Source: Ornithinibacillus sp047228935
Lineage (GTDB): Bacteria > Bacillota > Bacilli > Bacillales > Amphibacillaceae
Assembly (NCBI RefSeq): GCF_047228935.1
Contig: NZ_JBFEGG010000003.1
Coordinates: forward strand, 310,001 to 374,000
DNA length: 64,000 nucleotides
Reading direction: 5' to 3'
Position 1 is the first letter of the stretch. Every line of letters starts with the position of its first letter. Of this stretch, positions 8,973 through 16,473 are shown in pieces. The translations under genes and the position numbers were made by a program. The notes under the pieces are model-generated. The model worked only from the letters and a program-made list of their open reading frames with translations. It did no database searches and was not told the DNA's origin.

Positions 8973-9410
8973 GTGATATCTGTAAAGATGCTTAAGCCAT
9001 ATTATATTAAGGCAGACGATCAGTATGTACGTATTATTTTAGCGTATCAATACTTTTCGGTAATGATTAATAATAATGTGTATCAATTTATTCCGATTGA
9101 AGCTAAAGAGATTCGCATCAACCGCAGAACACGAAAAGTTGAAAATGTCGGAAGTCGTTTTGCTTTTCAAAAAGGAAAAGAAATTATTTATATGACGATG
9201 ACCGAACTTATAACACTTCCCGAATTTTTAACCCAATTACACAATATTGCAAAACCATATTATGATGAAATTCATGGATTGGATGAAATGGAAACAGAAC
9301 ATAGACTGATTATGGATGAACTGGAGAAATTAAATTTAAAGCGTTTAATAGATAAAGCACTGGACGAACGTGACGAAAAAACGTTCCGAGAACTAGTTGA
9401 GTTGTTATGA
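8973..9410 (+). CDS. IDEAL-domain protein, paralogue 1
   Basis: A 145-residue soluble protein. The C-terminus LIDKALDERDEKTFRELVELL is an IDEAL domain (Pfam family found in Bacilli), normally a short helical protein-interaction segment. The first 100 residues, starting MLKPYYIKADDQYV after a few residues, are shared with the next gene but I do not recognise them otherwise; they are beta-rich and include the basic segment INRRTRKVEN. GTG 8973 is preferred since GGGGAGGTGG sits 6-8 bases upstream; a GTG nine bases earlier overlaps that site. Function unknown; IDEAL proteins often act as adaptors or regulators. Confidence 0.75.
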   Translation: MISVKMLKPYYIKADDQYVRIILAYQYFSVMINNNVYQFIPIEAKEIRINRRTRKVENVGSRFAFQKGKEIIYMTMTELITLPEFLTQLHNIAKPYYDEIHGLDEMETEHRLIMDELEKLNLKRLIDKALDERDEKTFRELVELL

Positions 9411-9477
9411 ATCAAAGGGAGTATGCCGGATTACCTAAATGTTTAGGTAGGCATGCTCCTTTTGATTCATTTTTGAT
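9407..9477 (+). terminator. long nested hairpin between the two IDEAL-domain genes
   Basis: A 21-bp stem with only two wobble pairs starts inside the stop codon region of the first gene. Inside it, TACCTAAA / TTTAGGTA forms a second hairpin. A TTTTT run follows, so it can terminate transcription, but it is far longer than needed. Confidence 0.75.
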
Positions 9478-9558
9478 TCACGATGTTTAAAAAGTAATAG
9501 ACGGGGTATTAAGCTTATAAGATTTATTCTTTACTATGAAGCATGGGGGGAATTAACA

Positions 9559-9993
9559 ATGGTAACTGTGAAACTATTAAAGCCCTATTGTATAAAAACG
9601 GATTTAGAAAATATATATGTAATTTTGGATGAAGAACATTTTACTATTTCCATTCAAAATGAAACATATCAATTTATCCCTGAAAAATCACGAGAATTTA
9701 TCATTAACCGAAGAACAAAGAAAATTGAAAACTTAGATGCAACATTTGCATTTAAAAAAGCAGATAAAGTATTTTATTTATCTATGAATGAATTAATTAA
9801 TATACCAGACTTCCTTATAAAATTATATTTTATTACAAAGTCACATATCGACTATAGGCAAGAGGAAAATCTTAATGATGATATCGATGTTATTATAGAT
9901 ATACTAGAACAGCAAAACATTAAGCGTTTAATCGATAAGGCTTTAGACGAGCGAAATGAAGAAGCGTTTTATGACTTGATTGCTATGTTATAA
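9559..9993 (+). CDS. IDEAL-domain protein, paralogue 2
   Basis: A 144-residue paralogue of the preceding gene. Shared positions include VKLLKPYCIKTD, YQFIPEKSREFIINRRTKKIEN, FAFKKADKVFYLSMNELI and the IDEAL tail LIDKALDERNEEAFYDLIAML. The pair arose by tandem duplication but has diverged over most of its length, and each copy has its own leader and ribosome site (GGGGGGAATTAACA here). Unlike copy 1 it carries a cysteine in the KPYC motif. Role unknown. Confidence 0.75.
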   Translation: MVTVKLLKPYCIKTDLENIYVILDEEHFTISIQNETYQFIPEKSREFIINRRTKKIENLDATFAFKKADKVFYLSMNELINIPDFLIKLYFITKSHIDYRQEENLNDDIDVIIDILEQQNIKRLIDKALDERNEEAFYDLIAML

Positions 9994-10044
9994 TTTGTAC
10001 TCTCGTATAGGTAAGCTTCATTCTATCTGTACCGAACTTTATCT

Positions 10045-10090
10045 CGAAAAAAAAGCACCCTCCTTAATCTTTTCAGTAAGTGGGGTGCTT
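10045..10090 (-). terminator. terminator of the pbp gene (minus strand)
   Basis: AAGCACCC / GGGTGCTT stem; read on the minus strand it is followed by a run of eight T. It also lies between convergent genes. Confidence 0.85.
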
Positions 10091-10107
10091 CGTTAGTTAA
10101 ATTTGAA

Positions 10108-12129
10108 CTACTTAATCGCTTCTAAAACTTTTGCTACTTTTTCTACAACAAATCCACTTGCTCCATCATCTTGAACCTTCTCCATCATCATTGCAATAAG
10201 AATATCTTGATCCTCTGTTGGATATCCTACAAACCAGCCGTTTTGGTCGCCGTTTTCTTCATCTAATGTAAGCTTTAATTCTGCAGTACCGGTTTTACCA
10301 GATATCGGGAAGGACATGTCTTTGGCAATGCGGGCAGAACCATCTGTTACAACAGTGCGCAGTGCTTCTTGTATGAAGCTTGCTTGGTCTTCAGTTACAA
10401 GATTTTCTTTCCATACTTGTGATGTTTCATCATCCAAAAATAATACAGGTTTTATCATATTTCCATTATTCATAAATGTAGTATAAAGAGTTGCCATGTG
10501 TAGTACACTGGTTTCAATTTCGCCTTGGCCATAGCTAGTGTTGGCAACCAATACCTCATCCTCGAGTGTACCAGAAGCTGAAATAGTAGATGTCGAAATC
10601 GGATAACTAAATGGGAAGTCTTCCCCAAATCCGAATTTCTTTAGACCTGTTGCTAAGTTGTTACCACCCATTTCTACTCCTTTCATGGCAAAGTATATGT
10701 TATCAGAATGAGTAATAGCTGTAAGTAAGTTAACAGGATTAGTCTCTACTACTCGAGTTACTTCATAATTTCCCCATGAATCGCCTTTTCCCCAGGTTAA
10801 ACCTGAAATTTCCAGTTCTTCTTCTGGTGTAATTGTTCCATTTTGTAACCCAATTGCAGCTGTAATTGGCTTTATGACGGAGCCAGGTGCATAGGTTGCA
10901 CTGAATCGATTAAATAATGGTTGGTCTGGATTATTTTGAAGTTCATCCCATTCTGTTTGAGAAATACCATATACCATTTTATTTGGATCAAAGGACGGAC
11001 TGCTAACTAGAGCCAATGTTTCTCCTGTTTTTGGATGGATAGCTGCCGCTGTTCCTGGTGCATTATTAAGTGAGCTAAATATTTCATTTTGTATCTTACT
11101 ATCAATGGTAGTTTGAATATGTTTACCATCTTGTACAGGCTTCATTGCTAAGGTAGCAACCTCTTCATCACCATTCGTAACATAAATTTTAACACCTTTT
11201 TCACCTCTAAGTTCCTTTTCGTACAGTCGTTCCAATCCGGTTCTACCAATAATATCATTTTCTGTATAACCAGTATTCTCTTTGTCTTCTAAATCTTCTG
11301 CGGTTATTTTAGTGACATATCCAACTAAGTGTGCAGTAGCTTCACCTAAAGGATAAATTCTTCCGGTCGTTTTTTGAGTCATAACACCTTCTACTTGCCA
11401 TAATTCTTCTAATAATCCCTGATTGGATTCCGGAACCTGTTTACCTATTGGAACAAAGAAATCTGGCTGAACCCAGCTAGCGTTTAATGCATTGTCAATT
11501 GAAGCGGCGGAAATGTTCAATAAGGAAGCAAGTTTTTCCTTACTTGCTTCAGGATTATCACCCAATTTTCCTGGAACAATTCCCACTTCATATACCGTTC
11601 CGTTTAGAGCTAGGGGAAGTCTATTCCGATCTAAAATATCCCCACGCTTTGGTTCAACAGTAGATATTCGAATTTCTCCTCCGTCTTTAATTTCAGGAAA
11701 GATAAATCCTGGATCCCATTCTAAGTACCAATTTTTCTCTTCTTCTTCGCCTACTTGTTTTAATGTTGCCTCATAATTATATTCAATTGGGCCAGCTATA
11801 GTCGTCATACTGGCTGCAAATGGTAATGTTACAGTTCCTTCTTCTAATGCCTTTTTTAACTGTTCTTCCGACAATTTCTCATAAGATAAATGAACATCTG
11901 TAATACCCAAATCATTGTATATTTTCTCGTAGCGGTCTATGTACTGATCTGTAGGATAAGCTTGTTTTGATTCCTCTGTAAGCATGTCATACATTTTAGG
12001 GAAATTTTGTTCTTCCCAAAGTGTAAAATAGTCATCGAGTCGATCGTGTGGTGTTACTTCATCTTCGGAACATCCAGCTAAAATTAAGATAAAGAATAAT
12101 GTAAAGAAGATGATGGAAAAGCGTTTCAT
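10108..12129 (-). CDS. pbpC: penicillin-binding protein 3-like transpeptidase with MecA N-terminal domain (lipoprotein)
   Basis: A class B PBP that cross-links peptidoglycan outside the membrane. The 673-residue length matches B. subtilis PbpC (PBP3). A lipobox LAGC puts Cys20 as the lipid site. Residues ~25-145 fit the NTF2-like MecA-N domain, then the dimerisation domain with EPKRGDILDRN, then the transpeptidase with SVIK (Ser417, Lys420), SDN (475-477) and KTGTAE (from Lys611). The ATG has a GGGGGGATTAATT ribosome site. MecA-type PBPs often have low beta-lactam affinity; whether this one does is not visible. It lies in a minus-strand cell-wall cluster with the LCP and sortase genes. Confidence 0.93.
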   Translation of the reverse strand: MKRFSIIFFTLFFILILAGCSEDEVTPHDRLDDYFTLWEEQNFPKMYDMLTEESKQAYPTDQYIDRYEKIYNDLGITDVHLSYEKLSEEQLKKALEEGTVTLPFAASMTTIAGPIEYNYEATLKQVGEEEEKNWYLEWDPGFIFPEIKDGGEIRISTVEPKRGDILDRNRLPLALNGTVYEVGIVPGKLGDNPEASKEKLASLLNISAASIDNALNASWVQPDFFVPIGKQVPESNQGLLEELWQVEGVMTQKTTGRIYPLGEATAHLVGYVTKITAEDLEDKENTGYTENDIIGRTGLERLYEKELRGEKGVKIYVTNGDEEVATLAMKPVQDGKHIQTTIDSKIQNEIFSSLNNAPGTAAAIHPKTGETLALVSSPSFDPNKMVYGISQTEWDELQNNPDQPLFNRFSATYAPGSVIKPITAAIGLQNGTITPEEELEISGLTWGKGDSWGNYEVTRVVETNPVNLLTAITHSDNIYFAMKGVEMGGNNLATGLKKFGFGEDFPFSYPISTSTISASGTLEDEVLVANTSYGQGEIETSVLHMATLYTTFMNNGNMIKPVLFLDDETSQVWKENLVTEDQASFIQEALRTVVTDGSARIAKDMSFPISGKTGTAELKLTLDEENGDQNGWFVGYPTEDQDILIAMMMEKVQDDGASGFVVEKVAKVLEAIK

Positions 12130-12185
12130 AATTAATCCCCCTGATTACACGTTATTTTCACTAGTTCCATTATATAATTGAAATA

Positions 12186-12220
12186 ATAGAAAAAGTCACC
12201 TTAAATGCATTAGGTGACTT
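12186..12220 (-). terminator. terminator of the LCP gene (minus strand)
   Basis: Inverted repeat AAGTCACCT / AGGTGACTT; on the minus strand the stem is followed by TTTTTC. Confidence 0.8.
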
Positions 12221-12225
12221 GGACT

Positions 12226-13170
12226 CTATCGTGCTTCCATATGATTTTTTATCTCAGTTGAAATTCTACTGAATTCGGCTTCTGGTACAATATAATACCA
12301 TATTCCTCCAATAATTTGCCCGCTTCCGGAGATTTCCATTGTATCAATATTGGCTCTTGTCCCTAGATAGTTTGTAAAGAGATTTTGCATGTTTTTCATT
12401 TGGAGGTCCGTATTGACATTATTGCCTAGTATATCAAGAATTTCTCCAACCTTGGTAATACTTGAAAAACTTGCTGCCTCATCCATGGCTGCAGTGATAA
12501 CAGCACGTTGTCTTTCATTACGGCCCATATCTCCTCTAGGGTCTCCTTTGCGCATACGAATGTAAGCCAAAGCTTCTTTCCCATTTAAATGTAGGTTACC
12601 TTTTTCAAAGACTATACCATCTTGAGTAAATTCCATATCATTACTAATGGTTACGCCACCTAAAGAGTCTACACCAAGTTTAAACCCTTCCATATTAACT
12701 TTTCCGTAAAAGTGTACTGGAAGATCAAAGGCTTCTTCAACAGTTTGAACTGCTAGCTCTACACCTCCAAAAGCATATGCATGATTAATTTTATCCAAAC
12801 CACGGCTAGGGATATTAACATATGTATCTCTTGGAATACTAAGCATTTTCATCGAATTAGTTTTAGGATTTAAGGACATGAGAATCATAGTATCTGAGCG
12901 TCCTTTGTCACCTTCTCGCTCATCGACACCTAATAGTAGAATATTGATTGACTTTTTATCCGAAAAAATGTTGTTAATCACTTTTTGCCTTTGAGGATCT
13001 TTATCCCGTTCTAAAGGTTCATGCATCGTATCAACTGTGTCGTGGATTTTGTCCCATACATACCATGCATATCCCCCACCGACTAGTAAAAGGAATAGAA
13101 GTATCCCACCGACCCAGTATAACCATTTACGTTTTTTCTTTTTCTTGAATTCTTTTCGTGAATCGACCAC
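12226..13170 (-). CDS. LytR-CpsA-Psr (LCP) family cell-wall polymer ligase
   Basis: LCP proteins transfer teichoic acids or other glycopolymers from lipid carriers to peptidoglycan. This one has a short basic cytoplasmic tail (RKEFKKKKKRK), one membrane span (WLYWVGGILLFLLLVGGGYAW) and the extracellular LCP domain. Conserved motifs are visible: INILLLGVDEREGDKGRSDTM, the arginine in SIPRDTYV, DKINHAYAFGG and RMRKGDPRGDMGRNERQ. GTG 13170 is chosen because GAGGAGA lies six bases ahead; TTG and ATG codons upstream sit in that site. It could be the TagU/TagT/TagV type; no member is singled out. The gene lies between the PBP and sortase genes on the same strand. Confidence 0.93.
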   Translation of the reverse strand: MVDSRKEFKKKKKRKWLYWVGGILLFLLLVGGGYAWYVWDKIHDTVDTMHEPLERDKDPQRQKVINNIFSDKKSINILLLGVDEREGDKGRSDTMILMSLNPKTNSMKMLSIPRDTYVNIPSRGLDKINHAYAFGGVELAVQTVEEAFDLPVHFYGKVNMEGFKLGVDSLGGVTISNDMEFTQDGIVFEKGNLHLNGKEALAYIRMRKGDPRGDMGRNERQRAVITAAMDEAASFSSITKVGEILDILGNNVNTDLQMKNMQNLFTNYLGTRANIDTMEISGSGQIIGGIWYYIVPEAEFSRISTEIKNHMEAR

Positions 13171-13249
13171 TGTCATTCTCCTCAATTGTTAACTATTGGA
13201 AATATTATATCGAATCCTGTCGTTTTAGTCTATTGCAAAATAGGTTTTA

Positions 13250-13855
13250 TTACTCATTATTTTTGGATAGTGGAATGGCAGTAATAATATAGCGTTCTGG
13301 TGCATCACCAATAAAGTTGAACGGATAGCATGTCGTAAGCGTTAAAACCTCGTTTGGTGCAGTGGATTTAATTACCGTTCGATCATCAGCACTAACTATT
13401 TTAGTATTGATAATTTCATAAGAGAAATCTCCAAAGGGAAGTTGAATAATTAGAGTATCACCGAGCTTTAATTCCCCCATTCTGCGAAAAACTGTTTCTC
13501 GATGACCGGATAGCACGATTTGATCTTTTTGGAGTGGATAGGCTGTTCCCTTGTAATGACCAACTCCTTTTGCCAATTCGTCAGGATCGGTTCCTTCAAC
13601 TATTGGTAGCTCCGCTTCAAGTGAAGGGATGTGAAGAATTCCTACGGTTTCACCCTTTGAAGGATTGAAGTCATTCGGAATGGTTGATTTAAGATTAACA
13701 TTAACACCCTTTGGCTCATTAGAATTTGTCTTCACTAAGTCTTTAGCTTCAGCAAGTGTTTGGGTTTGAGAAAAGTTTGTCTTTATCATTTCATATGTCC
13801 CCATGCTTATTAAAACGAGACCAATTAAAATAATAAGGAAAGCAATTTTATTTAT
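13250..13855 (-). CDS. class D sortase, probable non-ATG (ATA) start
   Basis: A membrane-anchored transpeptidase that cleaves LPXTG-like signals and links proteins to peptidoglycan. Catalytic residues are visible (numbering from ATG 13804): His101 in LSGHRET, Cys159 in TLTTCYP and Arg171 in APERYI. The ATG at 13804 would leave no membrane anchor. The frame is open upstream and encodes INKIAFLIILIGLVLISMG, a perfect N-terminal span. The only codon properly spaced from the AGGGGG ribosome site is ATA 13855. I therefore extend the gene, with low confidence in initiation at ATA. The likely client is the LPNTA protein encoded 2.6 kb away on the other strand. Confidence 0.88.
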   Translation of the reverse strand: MNKIAFLIILIGLVLISMGTYEMIKTNFSQTQTLAEAKDLVKTNSNEPKGVNVNLKSTIPNDFNPSKGETVGILHIPSLEAELPIVEGTDPDELAKGVGHYKGTAYPLQKDQIVLSGHRETVFRRMGELKLGDTLIIQLPFGDFSYEIINTKIVSADDRTVIKSTAPNEVLTLTTCYPFNFIGDAPERYIITAIPLSKNNE

Positions 13856-13940
13856 AGGACATTCCCCCTAAATTTTATTTTGCTAAGGTAATTGGAGAAG
13901 TAAGTATTAAAAACAGTTTATCAAATTAATTGTGCGTTTT

Positions 13941-13947
13941 AAAGAAC
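13941..13947. promoter_or_regulatory. SinR-like operator box (upstream copy)
   Basis: AAAGAAC, the reverse of the B. subtilis SinR consensus GTTCTYT, in the sortase-tasA intergenic region. A single 7-mer is weak alone; the neighbouring pair adds weight. Confidence 0.4.
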
Positions 13948-14091
13948 TTATTGAATGTTTTAAAGAATGAAAATGTAAGGAATTTAAAGGTAAATAAAGA
14001 ATTTCAAAGAAAAACGTTCGCAATAGTGAAAATTTCGCCGATTTTGGGATTTTTGTTTCTAAGCAAAATAGCCTATACTACCAACTAGATT

Positions 14092-14128
14092 GTTCTTTAT
14101 AAGAAACAAAATAATCTTACTAAAGAAC
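14092..14128. promoter_or_regulatory. inverted pair of SinR-like operator boxes ahead of tasA
   Basis: GTTCTTT at 14092-14098 and AAAGAAC at 14122-14128 form an inverted pair (extended: TTGTTCTTT and AAAGAACAA), both exact matches to the SinR consensus GTTCTYT. They start about 13 bases after the predicted -10 element, well placed to block transcription. sinR lies 3.4 kb downstream. Binding is inferred from B. subtilis. Confidence 0.6.
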
Positions 14129-14258
14129 AACAGTGTTTAACTAGTTAGATACATATGGGAAGAGTCTTCTCGATGACTCTTCTCCGACACTTTTAAATTT
14201 GCGCAGGTTTAAAAGTGTTTGTTCTATATTTTGAATTAATTTAGGGAGGAAAACGAGA

Positions 14259-14891
14259 ATGAGTATTAAGAAAAAATTAGGTATGGGTATTGCATCTGCA
14301 ACTTTAGGGATCGCTTTAATTGGTGGAGGAACTTTTGCTTACTTTAACGATGTGGAAGAAACAACCAATACATTTGCAGCAGGCACTTTGGATCTATCTG
14401 TTGATCCTACTACTATTGTCGATGTAGGAAACTTAAAACCAGGAGATACAATTGTTCGTGAATTTGTTCTATCTAATGATGGGTCATTGGATATCTCTTC
14501 AATTGATTTATTAACAGACTATATTGTAAACGATGCTCAAGGAGATAATACGGAAGACTTTGGACGTCACATTAAAGTGTTGTTTTTAGAAAATGCAGAT
14601 AAAACAGGTGATGGATGGATCATTGGTGATTACAACGATGTAATTTCTGAAACAACTTTATATGATTTAAAATCTCAAACACCAGATGCAGTTGAAAACG
14701 TTCAAGGCTTCTTTACTTGGCTACTTGGATTAAACGGAGAAAGTAGTGGCTTAGAAGCTGGAACTAGTGACCAAATGTATGTTGCGTTTGAATTCGTAGA
14801 TAATGGCCAAGATCAAAATCAATTCCAAGGAGATTCTTTAGAGCTTGCTTGGACTTTTAACGCTCATCAAACAGAAGGTGAAATGAAATAA
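14259..14891 (+). CDS. tasA: TasA/CalY-family biofilm matrix fibre protein
   Basis: A secreted fibre-forming matrix protein of the TasA/camelysin family (210 residues). The signal peptide ends in GTFAYFND, the SipW-type cleavage context. The mature part has the family hallmarks FAAGTLDLSVDP, NLKPGDTIVREFVLSNDGSLDI and AFEFVDNGQDQNQFQGDSLELAWTF. It lacks the metalloprotease residues once claimed for camelysin, as far as I can judge. AGGGAGGAAAACGAGA precedes the ATG. It is the first gene of the island, whereas in B. subtilis tasA comes last after tapA and sipW. Either the TasA or CalY name could apply. Confidence 0.92.
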   Translation: MSIKKKLGMGIASATLGIALIGGGTFAYFNDVEETTNTFAAGTLDLSVDPTTIVDVGNLKPGDTIVREFVLSNDGSLDISSIDLLTDYIVNDAQGDNTEDFGRHIKVLFLENADKTGDGWIIGDYNDVISETTLYDLKSQTPDAVENVQGFFTWLLGLNGESSGLEAGTSDQMYVAFEFVDNGQDQNQFQGDSLELAWTFNAHQTEGEMK

Positions 14892-14899
14892 TTTTACTT

Positions 14900-14938
14900 A
14901 ATTTATAGAGGAGAACGAATTCTTCTCCTCTATAAATT
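14900..14938 (+). terminator. strong hairpin between tasA and tapA
   Basis: A perfect 16-bp stem (14900-14915 with 14923-14938) and a 7-nt loop, with no T-run after it. It may stabilise the tasA message or cause partial termination, giving more TasA than TapA. Another imperfect hairpin (TTTTAGTAAAC / GCTTACTAAAG) lies at about 14999-15038 in the tapA leader. Confidence 0.65.
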
Positions 14939-15069
14939 ACATAATTATGGATGGAGAAGGTTTATTCACTTTCATCATAACAAAATAATTTTATTTTGTT
15001 TTAGTAAACATCACAAATTTGTTTTGCTTACTAAAGCAAAATAATGTTGTCTCAAAGGAGGAAAGGCAT

Positions 15070-15855
15070 TTGGAAATTAGTCGCCTTCAAGTATACAAAA
15101 ACAAGAGAAAAAAGAAATTAATATTATTTTCCAAGATCGTGATTGTTTTTTATCTAATCATCTTGTCCTTTAGTTATTTAACAAATGGAACCGTTGCTTA
15201 CTTTAACACAAATGGTAATTTAGGCATTACCTTTGAGGCTGGTAGCTGGTTTGATGGAAGTGAACTTATATTTACTGGAAAGGGAAATCAACATATTAAA
15301 TCATGTACTGATGTTGAAATCACAGTGAAGATAAAGAATCAAGGTTTTAATATGACAGGTCCTACTAAGTATGAAATTTACTATGTTGAAAACGGAGAAC
15401 CGCGTATAAATGGTACGTCAGTATATAGTGAGGGTGTGATTGGCCCATTAGGTGCTGGAGAAGAAACATCTTTGTCGTATATAGCAACTAATAGTGGGTT
15501 TTATGAGTTTAAGGCTTTTCAACGTAAGGGATATGAAGGGGAAAACGATATAATTTGGAGCGAAAAAATAATCGTTAGTTGTAACGAAAAACAAACGACT
15601 AACGATATGGAAGGAGAACTTAATTCAACAGATATAGAAAAGGATGTTAATGAGTCTCCAACTGAGCAAAGTAAAACGAATGAAGTTATAGAAGATTCAG
15701 TAGTGGTAGAAGAAGAAACTTCAGATGGATTAATTGAAGATAGTCAAGTACAAGATAGTTCTTCAACCGATACGAATAAAGAGTATCATACTAATTCGCC
15801 TGAAAATAATGACAAGACCGATGAAGGAGAGGTAATGAATGAAGAAACAGACTAA
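15070..15855 (+). CDS. tapA: TapA, amyloid-fibre anchoring/assembly accessory protein
   Basis: The protein promotes TasA fibre assembly in biofilms. At 261 residues from TTG 15070 it matches TapA in layout: a basic start, a hydrophobic signal segment ending GTVAYFNTNG (SipW type), and a beta-rich domain. The most telling part is YEFKAFQRKGYEGENDIIWSEKIIVSCNE, which parallels the YAFKVYKPAGYP...WSEP region of B. subtilis TapA. Two cysteines (KSCTD and VSCNE) could pair. The last ~80 residues are acidic, Ser/Thr-rich and likely disordered, also as in TapA. AAAGGAGGAAAGG sits just before the TTG; an in-frame ATG 51 bases upstream has no site. It overlaps sipW by 17 bases. Confidence 0.85.
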   Translation: MEISRLQVYKNKRKKKLILFSKIVIVFYLIILSFSYLTNGTVAYFNTNGNLGITFEAGSWFDGSELIFTGKGNQHIKSCTDVEITVKIKNQGFNMTGPTKYEIYYVENGEPRINGTSVYSEGVIGPLGAGEETSLSYIATNSGFYEFKAFQRKGYEGENDIIWSEKIIVSCNEKQTTNDMEGELNSTDIEKDVNESPTEQSKTNEVIEDSVVVEEETSDGLIEDSQVQDSSSTDTNKEYHTNSPENNDKTDEGEVMNEETD

Positions 15856-16429
15856 ACAAATGGTATTAAAAGTATTAAATCATGGAACGACGGTTCTCTT
15901 ATTCCTTCTGTTAATAAGTATGACATTCTTTGTCATTTCTTCAAAGGCATCTGGAGGTGAACCAGAAATATTTGGATACCAATTAAAAACGGTATTATCT
16001 GGTTCGATGGAGCCGGGTATTAAAACGGGTTCTGTTATTGCAGTTAAGCCTGGGGGGGATATGAAGCGATTCCAACCTGGAGATGTCATTACCTTTCAAG
16101 AGGAAGATGGGAAGTTAATTACACATAGAGTTACTGAAGTTGTAGATAGTGGTGGCAACATTATGTATAGAACAAAAGGGGATAACAATGATGCAGAGGA
16201 TCTAAACCCAGTTCTTTCTGAAAATGTGGTGGCGGAATATACAGGTTTTACAATTCCATACCTAGGATACTTTATTAATTTTTCACAGTCCCAAAATGGT
16301 GCTTTTCTATTATTAATACCAGGGGTTATTTTACTTGGTTATGCTGCAATAACAATATGGAGAGCAATCAAAGAATTAGATGTGCCAAAAGAAAAAAGCG
16401 TAAAAGAAGAGAATAGTAGTTTGACATAA
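15839..16429 (+). CDS. sipW: ER-type signal peptidase I SipW
   Basis: Membrane signal peptidase that matures TasA and TapA. It is 196 residues with one N-terminal span (TTVLLFLLLISMTFFVI) and a C-terminal span (GAFLLLIPGVILLGYAAITIW). The catalytic Ser56 lies in LSGSMEPG and the ER-type histidine, replacing the usual lysine, is His96 in ITHRV. The DNDAEDLNP-like segment GDNNDAEDLNP is also typical. The ATG overlaps the end of tapA, which implies translational coupling. Placement beside tasA and tapA fixes the assignment. Confidence 0.95.
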   Translation: MKKQTKQMVLKVLNHGTTVLLFLLLISMTFFVISSKASGGEPEIFGYQLKTVLSGSMEPGIKTGSVIAVKPGGDMKRFQPGDVITFQEEDGKLITHRVTEVVDSGGNIMYRTKGDNNDAEDLNPVLSENVVAEYTGFTIPYLGYFINFSQSQNGAFLLLIPGVILLGYAAITIWRAIKELDVPKEKSVKEENSSLT

Positions 16430-16473
16430 TTTCTAAACAACATATAAATCTTGCCTGAAAAGGGGGCAATCAA

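Larger units (their letters stand above)
13856..14258. promoter_or_regulatory. divergent control region between sortase and tasA, with hairpins
   Basis: About 400 AT-rich bases without a gene. A TATACT at 14074-14079 is a plausible tasA -10 element. GTTCTTT/AAAGAAC boxes lie on both sides of it. Further down, GAAGAGTC / GACTCTTC (14159-14182) and ACACTTTTAAA / TTTAAAAGTGT (14187-14218) are two successive hairpins in what would be the tasA leader; the second may act as an attenuator or mRNA stabiliser. Confidence 0.55.

Noticed and set aside
10108..12129. Plus-strand frame at about 11492-11776 within the PBP gene
   Set aside because: Opposite strand of a well-conserved coding sequence.
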